NCBI RefSeq assembly: GCF_000215745.1
Contig: NC_015663.1
Span: 4,278,001 to 4,342,000 of the forward strand
DNA: 64,000 nucleotides
From: Klebsiella aerogenes KCTC 2190
GTDB taxonomy: Bacteria > Pseudomonadota > Gammaproteobacteria > Enterobacterales > Enterobacteriaceae
Reading direction: 5' to 3'
Shown: positions 17,810 through 25,099 of the stretch, one piece after another
How positions within the stretch are numbered: position 1 is the stretch's first letter
How the letters are laid out: the number at the start of each line of letters is the position of its first letter
The notes under the pieces: generated by a model
Told to the model about the DNA's origin: nothing
Database searches by the model: none
The model's input: only the letters and a program-made list of their open reading frames with translations
Made by a program: the position numbers and the translations under genes

Positions 17810-17828
17810 GAGAATAGTAATCATTATT
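17810..17828. promoter_or_regulatory. Fur box between yncE and yncD
   Basis: GAGAATAGTAATCATTATT matches the 19-bp Fur consensus (GATAATGATAATCATTATC) at 15 positions. It lies 84 bp upstream of yncE and 163 bp upstream of yncD, so it is better placed for yncE, in agreement with Fur control of yncE known in E. coli. Confidence 0.8.
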
Positions 17829-17908
17829 TATCGTAATGTGGAGCGTTAATTGGCTTTTTTGATGAAAAGAATCACCTTTACTTGCTATTAGTTAACGACC
17901 GGTTAGTT

Positions 17909-17926
17909 AATTCTTTTCAAAGAATT
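17909..17926. promoter_or_regulatory. 18-bp palindrome in the yncD promoter region
   Basis: AATTCTTT and AAAGAATT are perfect inverted arms around a 2-bp centre, 65 bp upstream of the yncD start. It is distinct from the Fur box and could be an operator for another regulator. The protein that binds is unknown. Confidence 0.4.
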
Positions 17927-17990
17927 TACAAACGGTGTAACATATATACATATGTTCCATTTGGTACGTTTCTCTTTGCGAGTCGCTTTG

Positions 17991-20102
17991 ATGAAGATTA
18001 TTGCCATGCGCACGGTCGCGCTCCCCGCTTTATTACTCCCTCTCGTCGCCAACGTGCACGCCAGCACGAACGACGAACAAACCATGGTCGTTACGGCGAC
18101 GCCTACCGCGATTTCCGAACTGGATACCCCTGCCGCCGTCAGCGTAGTGAACGGCGATGATATGCGTCAGGCCGCCCCGCGAATTAACCTCTCGGAATCG
18201 CTCGGCGCGGTACCCGGTTTGCAGGTACAAAACCGGCAAAACTATGCTCAGGATTTGCAGTTGTCGATTCGCGGTTTTGGTTCCCGCTCCACCTACGGCG
18301 TCCGCGGCCTGCGGCTATACGTTGACGGTATCCCGGCCACCATGCCCGATGGCCAGGGCCAGACGTCGAATATCGATATCGGCAGTATCGATAGCCTCGA
18401 GGTGTTACGCGGACCTTTTTCCGCGCTCTATGGCAACTCTTCCGGCGGCGTCATTAACGTCAATACCCAAACTGGCAGCCAGCCGCCGACCATCGAGGCC
18501 AGCAGCTACTACGGCAGCTTCGGCACCTGGCATTACGGACTGAAGGCCACCGGCGCCGTCGGCGACGGCACCCAGGCAGGTGATGTCGACTACACGGTGT
18601 CGACCAACCGTTTTACTACCCACGGTTCACGCGACCATAGCGGGGCGCGTAAAAATCTCGCCAACGCCAAATTAGGCGTGCGTATAAACGACGTCAGTAA
18701 ATTAACGCTGCTGTTCAATAGCGTGGATATCAAAGCAAACGACCCGGGCGGATTGACATATGATGAATGGCGTAATAATCCTCAGCAGTCGCCGCGCGGC
18801 GATCAATACAACACGCGTAAAACGGTGAAACAGACCCAGGCCGGTTTACGCTATGAGCGCCAGCTTAGCCAGCAGGACGATCTCAGCGTGATGATGTATG
18901 CCGGCGAGCGCGAAACTACCCAGTATCAGTCAATCCCGATGGCGCCGCAGCTGAAGCCCTCACACTCCGGAGGCGTCATCGATTTAACTCGCCATTACCA
19001 GGGGATCGACACCCGCTGGACCCACCGCGGCGAATTACTGGTGCCGGTGACCTTTACCACCGGTCTTGATTACGAAAACATGAGCGAACGGCGTAAAGGT
19101 TATGAAAACTACGTTCTGGTGAACGGCGCGCCGCAATACGGCGAACAGGGCAACCTGCGCCGTAATGAACGTAATCTGATGTGGAACCTGGATCCCTACC
19201 TGCAGACTCAGTGGCAGCTGACGGACAAGCTCACATTCGATGCTGGCGTCCGCTACAGCTCCGTTTGGTTTGACTCTAACGACTATTACGTCACTCCGGG
19301 TAACAGCGATGATAGCGGCGATGCCAGCTACCACAAATGGCTACCAGCTGGTTCATTGAAGTATGCCGTCACGGATGCCTGGAATATCTATCTTTCCGCC
19401 GGACGCGGTTTTGAAACGCCGACGATCAATGAACTCTCGTATCGTTCCGGCAATCAGAGCGGATTAAACTTCGATCTTAAACCCTCCACAAATGAAACCG
19501 TGGAAATCGGCAGCAAAACGCGGATAGGCAACGGACTGTTCACCGCCGCGCTGTTCCAGACCGATACTGACAATGAGATTGTGGTCGACTCCAGCAGCGG
19601 CGGCCGCACCAGCTATAAAAACGCCGGTAAAACCCGTCGCCAGGGAGTGGAACTCGGTCTCGACCAGCAGTTTGGCGACAGCTGGAAATTAAAAGCAGCA
19701 TGGACCTGGCTCGATGCGACCTATCGCACAAACGTCTGCGATTCATCAGACTGCAACGGCAATCGTATTCCGGGTATTGCCCGCAATATGGGCTATGCCT
19801 CTTTCGGCTACCAACCGGAACAGGGCTGGTACGCGGGTAGCGATATCCGTTATATGGGCGACATTATGGCCAACGACGCCAACACCGCCAAAGCGCCATC
19901 GTGGACCGTGGTAGGCCTGACCACCGGCTATAAGTGGAGCTACGGGAAAATGGATATGGATCTGTTCGGCCGCGTCGATAACCTGTTCGATCGCACCTAC
20001 GTTGGCTCGGTGATTGTCAATGAATCCAATGGTCGTTATTACGAACCGGCGCCGGGCCGTAACTTCGGCATCGGTATGAATCTCGCCTGGCGTTTCGAAT
20101 GA
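17991..20102 (+). CDS. yncD: TonB-dependent outer-membrane receptor YncD/PqqU
   Basis: An outer-membrane 22-stranded beta-barrel with N-terminal plug; the E. coli homologue was shown to import pyrroloquinoline quinone and renamed PqqU. A signal peptide (LPALLLPLVANVHA) is followed by the TonB box (EQTMVVTATP), the plug (VPGLQVQNRQNYAQDLQLSI, IRGFGSRSTYGVRGLRLYVDG, LEVLRGPFSALYGNSSGGV) and a barrel ending in aromatic WRFE. ATG 17991 gives 703 residues, close to E. coli; an upstream ATG at 17952 would add 13 residues. Strong conservation with E. coli extends over the whole length. A bidirectional terminator follows. Confidence 0.95.
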   Translation: MKIIAMRTVALPALLLPLVANVHASTNDEQTMVVTATPTAISELDTPAAVSVVNGDDMRQAAPRINLSESLGAVPGLQVQNRQNYAQDLQLSIRGFGSRSTYGVRGLRLYVDGIPATMPDGQGQTSNIDIGSIDSLEVLRGPFSALYGNSSGGVINVNTQTGSQPPTIEASSYYGSFGTWHYGLKATGAVGDGTQAGDVDYTVSTNRFTTHGSRDHSGARKNLANAKLGVRINDVSKLTLLFNSVDIKANDPGGLTYDEWRNNPQQSPRGDQYNTRKTVKQTQAGLRYERQLSQQDDLSVMMYAGERETTQYQSIPMAPQLKPSHSGGVIDLTRHYQGIDTRWTHRGELLVPVTFTTGLDYENMSERRKGYENYVLVNGAPQYGEQGNLRRNERNLMWNLDPYLQTQWQLTDKLTFDAGVRYSSVWFDSNDYYVTPGNSDDSGDASYHKWLPAGSLKYAVTDAWNIYLSAGRGFETPTINELSYRSGNQSGLNFDLKPSTNETVEIGSKTRIGNGLFTAALFQTDTDNEIVVDSSSGGRTSYKNAGKTRRQGVELGLDQQFGDSWKLKAAWTWLDATYRTNVCDSSDCNGNRIPGIARNMGYASFGYQPEQGWYAGSDIRYMGDIMANDANTAKAPSWTVVGLTTGYKWSYGKMDMDLFGRVDNLFDRTYVGSVIVNESNGRYYEPAPGRNFGIGMNLAWRFE

Positions 20103-20126
20103 TGACGCCGCCCAATGAGTAATGAT

Positions 20127-20158
20127 AAAAAAAGGGATCCCAATTGGGATCCCTTTTT
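20127..20158. terminator. Bidirectional intrinsic terminator after yncD
   Basis: AAAAAGGGATCCCAA and TTGGGATCCCTTTTT form a perfect palindrome with A/T tails on both sides, placed between the converging yncD and YfcZ-like genes. Confidence 0.92.
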
Positions 20159-20174
20159 ATTCCGCCGCATTCTG

Positions 20175-20468
20175 TTAGAACGCGCTTCTTAAGGACAATT
20201 CGAAAATAATTTTTTCCGCCTGGCAGGAGAAATTCACCGCCGCGTCCAGTTTCGCCTCATTACCCACCGGCTCAATCGTGTAATCCACGCTCGGCGTTTC
20301 GCTGGCGGCGGCAACGGCGCGTTCGCGAATGGCCGCTACCGCAGACTCCGCTTCTTCACGGGTAGGGAAAAGTTTCTCGACCCGGTAAACGCAGTCTTCG
20401 TTATCAATAATGGTGCCAACATCAATGGCGCAGCCTTTGGTACTGCATTTATCAACTACATCTTTCAT
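20175..20468 (-). CDS. YfcZ/YiiS family (DUF406) protein
   Basis: A 97-residue cytosolic protein of the DUF406 (YfcZ/YiiS) family. Visible features are [40 protein letters not shown] and the C-terminal [17 protein letters not shown], matching YfcZ's FACEAEMLIFQLGLR. Function unknown. It is a single gene with no operon partner, convergent with yncD; E. coli lacks a copy at this locus, so this is a lineage-specific addition. Confidence 0.85.
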   Translation of the reverse strand: MKDVVDKCSTKGCAIDVGTIIDNEDCVYRVEKLFPTREEAESAVAAIRERAVAAASETPSVDYTIEPVGNEAKLDAAVNFSCQAEKIIFELSLRSAF

Positions 20469-20574
20469 CGCATTAACCTCTTAAGTTTCCTTAAGGATAA
20501 AAAGCCGCTCACGGAAAAGCAAACCATTAATAAAAGTATGGATTAGTCATTTTTTTGCTTAGAGGCGACGAAAC

Positions 20575-20600
20575 CGCCCCCGCACGCATCTTCGGGGGCG
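20575..20600 (-). terminator. Hairpin downstream of curA
   Basis: CGCCCCCG and CGGGGGCG arms with a 10-nt loop lie about 19 bases beyond the curA stop on the minus strand, followed there by GGTTTCG. A GC-rich stem with a poor T-run. Confidence 0.55.
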
Positions 20601-20618
20601 TTAGAGAAGGCGGTAACG

Positions 20619-21656
20619 TTACTCCTCCGCTGCGACGTTAATCACCACTTTGCCGAAGTTTTCTCCCTTCAGCAGGCCAATCAGCGCCTGCGGCGCCTGC
20701 GCCAGGCCGTCAATCTGCTGCTCACGGTATTTGATTTTACCTTCCTGTACCCAGCGCCCCATTTGCTGCTGAAACTCGGCAATGCGATGGCCGTAATCCT
20801 GGCCGATGATAAAGCCCTGCATACGGATACGTTTTTTAAGGATCGTCGCCATCAGCAGCGGCAGCCGATCCGGTCCATCCGGCAGCGCGGTGGCGTTGTA
20901 GCCGCTAACCAGTCCACACACGGGAACCCGCGCCGCGGTATTCAACAACGGCAGGACCGCATCAAAGACTTTGCCGCCAACGTTTTCATAGTAAACATCG
21001 ATGCCCTGTGGGCAGGCCTGCGCCAACTGTTGGCTGAAATCCGCAGCGCGGTGATCAAGACAAACATCGAAGCCTAAAGTCTCTACCGCATAACGACATT
21101 TCTCGGCGCCGCCGGCAATGCCGACGGTACGGCAGCCCTTAAGTTTGCCGATCTGCCCGACGGTTGCCCCCACCGGGCCGGTTGCCGCCGCTACCACCAG
21201 CGTTTCGCCCGCTTTCGGCTGGCCGATGTCCAGCAGCCCCATATAAGCGGTAAATCCCGGCATGCCTAACACCCCAAGCGCCCAGGAGGGGTGCTCAGGA
21301 TTGTCGCCGAGCTTAACCAGATCGCTACCATCGGAAAGCGCATAATCCTGCCAGCCGCTATAGCCAAGCACCCACTCACCGGGTTTAAAATCAGGGTGAT
21401 TAGAGCTCACCACGCGGCTTACCGTCCCCCCGACCATCACCGCGCCAATGTCCACTGGTGGCGAATAAGAAGGCGCATCGCTCATCCGTCCGCGCATATA
21501 AGGGTCGAGCGACAAATAAATAGTCCGCAGCAGGATCTGATTCGCCCCCGGCGTCGGGAGGTCACCCTCTTCCAGTCTGAAATTTTCGGCGGTAGGTTCA
21601 CCGTGCGGGCGTGAAGCCAATACCCAGCGGTGATGGCGTTGTGGATTAGCGGTCAT
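20619..21656 (-). CDS. curA: NADPH-dependent curcumin reductase-like CurA
   Basis: A 345-residue medium-chain dehydrogenase/reductase of the leukotriene B4 12-hydroxydehydrogenase branch, without the zinc ligands of alcohol dehydrogenases; it reduces conjugated double bonds of enones using NADPH. Motifs: SLDPYMRGRM near residue 50, VVAAATGPVGATVGQIGKLKGC (nucleotide-binding AxxGxxG type), YYENVGGKVFDAVLPLLN and YREQQIDGLAQAPQALIGLL. Length matches E. coli CurA (YncB). In E. coli the next gene is the GntR regulator mcbR; here an XRE-cupin gene takes that place. Confidence 0.93.
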   Translation of the reverse strand: MTANPQRHHRWVLASRPHGEPTAENFRLEEGDLPTPGANQILLRTIYLSLDPYMRGRMSDAPSYSPPVDIGAVMVGGTVSRVVSSNHPDFKPGEWVLGYSGWQDYALSDGSDLVKLGDNPEHPSWALGVLGMPGFTAYMGLLDIGQPKAGETLVVAAATGPVGATVGQIGKLKGCRTVGIAGGAEKCRYAVETLGFDVCLDHRAADFSQQLAQACPQGIDVYYENVGGKVFDAVLPLLNTAARVPVCGLVSGYNATALPDGPDRLPLLMATILKKRIRMQGFIIGQDYGHRIAEFQQQMGRWVQEGKIKYREQQIDGLAQAPQALIGLLKGENFGKVVINVAAEE

Positions 21657-21721
21657 AGCAAACTCCTCTTGTTAACGGCCTGTACTGAGGCTAGCCGTTT
21701 TATGCTTAACGCGCTTTAACA

Positions 21722-22297
21722 TTATGAGCCGGATTGGTTCAGGCGCACCACCAGATAGACGCAAGTCTCGCTGGACTCATTAATAAACCGGCAATCGTTG
21801 GGCGGCCCCAGTTCCAGACAATCCCCCGCCTGCATCTGATGGCGAGTGTTCCCTTCTACAAAAACTAACTCACCCTGCTGTAGCCAGATGAGCTGTCGCG
21901 CCAGCGCATACGAAGAAGCAGGCATCGGTACATCGCTGCCGGCCGGCAGCTCTATTTGCACCAGATCGATCGGCAGATCGCTACGCGGCGAGACGTGACG
22001 GCGCAAATAGTGGCTTTGTGGATCGCGCCACACTGGCTGGTTGGCAAAGCGCAAAAGCTTGCCCTCCTGCATCTCTGCACGCGCAATTAAGGTCGACATA
22101 CTGATGCCAAACGCGCCGGAGAGACGGCCCAGCATCGCCGCGGTGGGGCTACTTTCGCCACGTTCAATTTTATGCACCATTGCCCGCGAGGCCCCTGCGC
22201 GTTCAGCCAGATCGCTTAGCGACCAGCCGCGGGACTCGCGTTCGATACGAATGCGTGCGCTAATGCGCTGGTTGAGATTGTCTTCTATAGTATTCAT
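21722..22297 (-). CDS. XRE family regulator with C-terminal cupin domain
   Basis: A 191-residue regulator. The N-terminal XRE helix-turn-helix is SLSDLAERAGASRAMVHKIERGESSPTAAMLGRLSGAFG (about residues 26-64); the C-terminal cupin (PMPASSYALARQLIWLQQGELVFVEGNTRHQM) should bind a small ligand. The architecture is the same as SutR (44085) but the sequence is distinct. It is divergent from mnaT with a 159-bp shared region holding two palindromes, so it probably controls mnaT-ydcZ and itself. It replaces the E. coli mcbR gene at this site. Confidence 0.9.
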   Translation of the reverse strand: MNTIEDNLNQRISARIRIERESRGWSLSDLAERAGASRAMVHKIERGESSPTAAMLGRLSGAFGISMSTLIARAEMQEGKLLRFANQPVWRDPQSHYLRRHVSPRSDLPIDLVQIELPAGSDVPMPASSYALARQLIWLQQGELVFVEGNTRHQMQAGDCLELGPPNDCRFINESSETCVYLVVRLNQSGS

Positions 22298-22309
22298 GAC
22301 GTAACAATA

Positions 22310-22321
22310 TAGTGCGCACTA
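22310..22321. promoter_or_regulatory. Palindromic operator candidate 1 between XRE-cupin gene and mnaT
   Basis: TAGTGCGCACTA is a perfect 12-bp palindrome 13 bp upstream of the XRE-cupin start codon, a likely autoregulatory site. The second site at 22428 shares the CACTA/TAGTG half. Confidence 0.5.
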
Positions 22322-22427
22322 CCGTATTACACAACTGTCCGCCATCCCCGATATTGCAACGTTCCACGTAAAATTTATCGTAAAACTGATGACAGCCTGC
22401 CGTTCATTATTGTAATAATACCGTACC

Positions 22428-22437
22428 ACTATAGTGT
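22428..22437. promoter_or_regulatory. Palindromic operator candidate 2 upstream of mnaT
   Basis: CACTATAGTG is a perfect 10-bp palindrome 20 bp before the mnaT start. It shares its half-site (TAGTG) with the 22310 palindrome, fitting one regulator acting on both divergent promoters. Confidence 0.45.
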
Positions 22438-22456
22438 ACAGACTTTGAGGCTTGCT

Positions 22457-22975
22457 ATGTCCATCCGCCATGCCAGTAAAGACGATTGCGCGGCGATCGC
22501 CGAAATCTATAATCACGCCGTACTGCATACCGCTGCCATCTGGAATGACAAAACCGTCGATATCGATAACCGTATTGCCTGGTTTGAGGCCCGGCAGATT
22601 GCCGGCTATCCAGTGCTGGTGAGTGAAGAAAACGGCGTCATTACCGGGTACTCCTCGTTCGGCGACTGGCGCGCTTTTGACGGTTTCCGCCATACCGTTG
22701 AACATTCGGTATATGTCCATCCCGATCATCAGGGCAAGGGGATTGGCCGTAAGTTGTTAGTCGCGCTTATCGCTGAGGCGCGGCGTCTGCGCAAACATGT
22801 GATGGTGGCCGGAATTGAATCCCGCAACCATGCTTCGTTACATCTGCATGAAACCCTGGGTTTTATCACCACTGGGCAGATGCCGCAGGTGGGAACTAAA
22901 TTCGGTCGCTGGCTGGATCTGACCTTTATGCAGCTACAGCTCGACGATCGCCAGGATCCGGACGGCGAGGTATGA
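22457..22975 (+). CDS. mnaT: L-amino acid N-acyltransferase MnaT
   Basis: A 172-residue GNAT enzyme; E. coli MnaT (YncA) N-acetylates methionine, its sulfone/sulfoximine and related amino acids. It is nearly identical to E. coli through SIRHASKDDCAAIAEIYNHA, the acetyl-CoA loop VHPDHQGKGIGRKLL (about residues 93-107) and MPQVGTKFGRWLDLTFMQLQ. ATG 22457 matches the E. coli N-terminus; a TTG four codons upstream is unlikely. The stop overlaps the ydcZ ATG by four bases (ATGA), so the two are translationally coupled. Confidence 0.95.
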   Translation: MSIRHASKDDCAAIAEIYNHAVLHTAAIWNDKTVDIDNRIAWFEARQIAGYPVLVSEENGVITGYSSFGDWRAFDGFRHTVEHSVYVHPDHQGKGIGRKLLVALIAEARRLRKHVMVAGIESRNHASLHLHETLGFITTGQMPQVGTKFGRWLDLTFMQLQLDDRQDPDGEV

Positions 22976-23421
22976 ATCAGTCGCTCACCCTTGCCTGCCT
23001 GATAGCGGCGGGCGTCGGTCTGGTTTTGCAAAACACCCTGATGGTCCGCATTACCCAATCCGCCTCGACGATTCTTATCGCCATGCTGCTCAATTCGCTG
23101 GTGGGAATTGTTATTTTTGTCACCATTTTGCTATTGCGCCACGGCGCGGCAGGCTTTCAGGAACTGGCGCTCAACGTCAAATGGTGGACCCTTATTCCCG
23201 GCCTGCTGGGTTCGTTTTTCGTCTTCGCCAGCATCAGCGGTTATCAAAACGTAGGGGCGGCGACAACCATTGCGGTGCTGGTGGCCAGTCAGCTGGTTGG
23301 CGGACTGGTTATTGATTTGATTCGCGCCCAGGGCGTGCCGATTCGGGCGTTAATCGGGCCAGTATGCGGGGCGGTGATGTTGGTGGTGGGCGCCTGGCTG
23401 GTGGCCAGGCGCCAGTTCTGA
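22972..23421 (+). CDS. ydcZ: DMT/DUF606 inner-membrane protein YdcZ
   Basis: A 149-residue membrane protein with about five hydrophobic spans (LACLIAAGVGLVLQNTLM; ILIAMLLNSLVGIVIFVTILL; IPGLLGSFFVFASISGY; TIAVLVASQLVGGLVIDLI; PVCGAVMLVVGAWLVA), half the size of a full DMT transporter, so it probably acts as a dimer. Same length as E. coli YdcZ. Substrate unknown; coupling to mnaT suggests export of an acylated amino acid (inference). Its last 28 bases, including the stop codon, recur at 24813-24840. Confidence 0.92.
   Translation: MNQSLTLACLIAAGVGLVLQNTLMVRITQSASTILIAMLLNSLVGIVIFVTILLLRHGAAGFQELALNVKWWTLIPGLLGSFFVFASISGYQNVGAATTIAVLVASQLVGGLVIDLIRAQGVPIRALIGPVCGAVMLVVGAWLVARRQF
23394..23421 (+). 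repeat. Direct repeat, left copy (3' end of ydcZ)
   Basis: The 28 bases starting CTGGCTGGTG and ending GCCAGTTCTGA, covering the last codons and stop of ydcZ, are repeated identically at 24813-24840. Together the two copies bracket a 1.4-kb AT-rich insert, as attL/attR-type duplications do. Confidence 0.85.
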
Positions 23422-23737
23422 TATCTGATTAAATAGTAATCTCCCAAAAAACTTTTAAAACATATAACTCATGCACTTCATAGATATGAGCAAAAACGGG
23501 TCTGATTATTGAATGTTATTGTTCTTCATTTGCAATAATTACAGTGAGACCTCTTGCCTGCACAAAATTTTATTCAATACTGTGAATCGAATACGAATAC
23601 AGTAGAGGCCATCTTAACCGCTAGTTAGTACTAAGTAAAAAGTCTAAATATCAAGAACATAATAAGAGATTCTTATTTGTATCCACTTTAAAGCTCTTGG
23701 AAATATTCCCCGAAAAGTGATGTAAACTCGAAACAGC
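23422..23737. other. AT-rich non-coding left part of the ydcZ-end insert
   Basis: Between the left repeat and the 88-residue gene no credible reading frame is seen on either strand. The base composition is far more AT-rich than ydcZ and ydcY on either side. No integrase fragment or IS terminal repeat was recognised. Confidence 0.5.
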
Positions 23738-24004
23738 TTAGCGAGAAAGAAGTTCCACCGACACTTGCTCGTTTTGCTCACTCGTATTAATCATAGTTCC
23801 ATCATCACAAAGCAGGACGTCGTCAACTTCAAGCCATAGTTGAGAGTCAACCTGACCACCATCAATAACACGCCAAACCGATCCATCTTCTAGAGTAAGT
23901 AACGTCCCATCATCATTCTTAGTTTGAATCCAGTGACCAGATTCACAACTTGCGTAGACTGGCTCCATAAGAAAAATCGCACACAATAGGCAAAAAATTT
24001 TCAT
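23738..24004 (-). CDS. Small exported hypothetical protein (88 aa) in the insert
   Basis: Not recognised. A signal peptide (MKIFCLLCAIFLMEPVYA) is followed by a 70-residue mature domain with WIQTKNDDGTLLTLEDGSVWRV and DGGQVDSQLWLEVDDVLLCDDG, a pattern of short beta strands around DG turns. Two cysteines (C20 and C66) could form a disulphide in the periplasm. Its ATG overlaps the stop of the upstream lipoprotein gene (TAATG), so they are coupled. Third gene of a minus-strand cassette; an AT-rich composition suggests transfer. Confidence 0.7.
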   Translation of the reverse strand: MKIFCLLCAIFLMEPVYASCESGHWIQTKNDDGTLLTLEDGSVWRVIDGGQVDSQLWLEVDDVLLCDDGTMINTSEQNEQVSVELLSR

Positions 24005-24525
24005 TATAACGACTCTTGATTACCTGCCTGATTAAGCATTGTATTTACCTTGCTACGGCTAACCAAACCAGCATCCACTCTCCTGTCGACCTCCTTCTCA
24101 CAAACGTATGAAACCATTGCTTTCACATCGACAGCATGAGTATCATCTTTGTTTTGCAAAGCCTTTTCACATTTCACTAAATCTCCCAACGAGGCAGACT
24201 TTAACTTTGCTTGCATTTCCGGACTATTCGCTCTTTCCACCAAAAGCTTTTGTCGCTCCTGAGCTTGTGCAGCCGCTTCAGCTTGCTCTTGTTGCAGTTG
24301 AGCACGGTACTGAATTAGATCAAACATCTCCTCACAGCGCTCATATCTAGCCTTGTCAATGTCTGCTCTTATCTGCCCTACGCCACCGGATAAGGCAGCC
24401 CCCCAACTCTCACCGTAAGCATTTTCCTTAAGTTCCTGGCATTGAGTGTGCCTTGCCTGTCCTGGCCCAGAGCACCCAGAAAGAGTTATCACAACAACAA
24501 TTAACGGCAACGCCTTACTGTTCAT
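24004..24525 (-). CDS. Predicted lipoprotein with coiled-coil (173 aa) in the insert
   Basis: Not recognised. The N-terminus MNSKALPLIVVVITLSGCSG has a lipobox LSGC with the lipidated Cys at residue 18. The middle is helical and Gln/Ala/Glu-rich (AQLQQEQAEAAAQAQERQKLL), probably coiled coil, and five further cysteines follow. ATG 24525 is chosen because it yields a proper signal peptide and overlaps the stop of the 43-residue gene upstream; the GTG at 24567 would add a charged leader. Middle gene of a three-gene coupled cassette. Confidence 0.7.
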   Translation of the reverse strand: MNSKALPLIVVVITLSGCSGPGQARHTQCQELKENAYGESWGAALSGGVGQIRADIDKARYERCEEMFDLIQYRAQLQQEQAEAAAQAQERQKLLVERANSPEMQAKLKSASLGDLVKCEKALQNKDDTHAVDVKAMVSYVCEKEVDRRVDAGLVSRSKVNTMLNQAGNQESL

Positions 24526-24646
24526 AAGAGCAATACCCCCCCTTATGATGACTTCCCGTCCGCTCACCTTTAGGGCAAGCGTATGCAGTTGTAGTAGATG
24601 TCAGAATGATCACAGCGGTGGCGATTAATAGCGCTTTAATTTTCAT
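24515..24646 (-). CDS. Small exported protein (43 aa), first gene of the insert cassette
   Basis: A short frame from ATG 24646 to TAA at 24515 encodes 43 residues: signal peptide MKIKALLIATAVIILTSTTTAYA followed by a 20-residue mature part rich in Cys, Gly and His (CPKGERTGSHHKGGYCS). An AAGGA Shine-Dalgarno is about ten bases upstream. The end overlaps the lipoprotein start (ATGAACAGTAA), making a coupled operon. The mature peptide recalls short YHYH/Gly-His secreted motifs, but no family is claimed. It is either a tiny periplasmic protein or a leader peptide. Confidence 0.6.
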   Translation of the reverse strand: MKIKALLIATAVIILTSTTTAYACPKGERTGSHHKGGYCSYEQ

Positions 24647-24666
24647 TTTGGTTTTCCTTGGCCAAT

Positions 24667-24693
24667 AAAAAACCCGCACATAATGCGCGGGTT
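24667..24693 (-). terminator. Intrinsic terminator inside the insert
   Basis: On the minus strand AACCCGCGCATTATGTGCGGGTT is followed by TTTTATT. It lies upstream of the small cassette, so it would stop minus-strand transcription coming from ydcY/DppA and insulate the cassette, whose promoter must then lie between this hairpin and 24646, or end a lost gene. Confidence 0.7.
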
Positions 24694-24812
24694 AATGATT
24701 TAGGTTTTAGGTCTAAGTGCCTTGTAGAACTACTTAAATTCAGTTAAACGTATTCTTAAATATAATACACTTCTGACCTTTGTTAGGCTTAGTGTAGTCT
24801 GCCTGATTATGT

Positions 24813-24840
24813 CTGGCTGGTGGCCAGGCGCCAGTTCTGA
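24813..24840 (+). repeat. Direct repeat, right copy
   Basis: Identical to the last 28 bases of ydcZ (23394-23421), out of any gene context here, eight bases before the end of ydcY. In E. coli ydcY and ydcZ are adjacent, so the DNA between the copies is an insertion. Confidence 0.85.
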
Positions 24841-24848
24841 CGTCATCC

Positions 24849-25082
24849 TTAAAGGATCTCGCCGCCTTTGGTTAACTGCTCGCGGCGTGCTTCCTGATCT
24901 TCATGATGTTGCCGCCCGTGATGGGCTATCGCTGTCCGCAGGCGCTGCTGCTGGGTATAACGCTCATCGCGGCCCAGTTCGGCATCGTCGCTTAACGCGA
25001 TCAGTAGCTCGTTCATAGAGGCAATCACGCCCCCGGCAATGGTGTCATCGACCCTGGCAATGACATCGTCCAGATGTGCCAT
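24849..25082 (-). CDS. ydcY: Conserved small protein YdcY (DUF2526)
   Basis: A 77-residue cytosolic protein, the same size as E. coli YdcY and very similar: HLDDVIARVDDTIAGGVIA, SMNELLIALSDDAELGRDE, RYTQQQRLRTAIAHHGRQ and EQLTKGGEIL. Function unknown; it has three predicted helices and no membrane segment. ATG 25082 is supported by homology and an AAGGAGAA Shine-Dalgarno. It starts 17 bases after the DppA-like gene stop and may be co-transcribed with it. Confidence 0.92.
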   Translation of the reverse strand: MAHLDDVIARVDDTIAGGVIASMNELLIALSDDAELGRDERYTQQQRLRTAIAHHGRQHHEDQEARREQLTKGGEIL

Positions 25083-25099
25083 CCTGTTCTCCTTTTCGA

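Noticed and set aside
24515-24567. GTG at 24567 as start of the lipoprotein gene
   Set aside because: Would place a charged 14-residue leader before the signal peptide; ATG 24525 gives a proper lipobox signal and overlaps the upstream stop.
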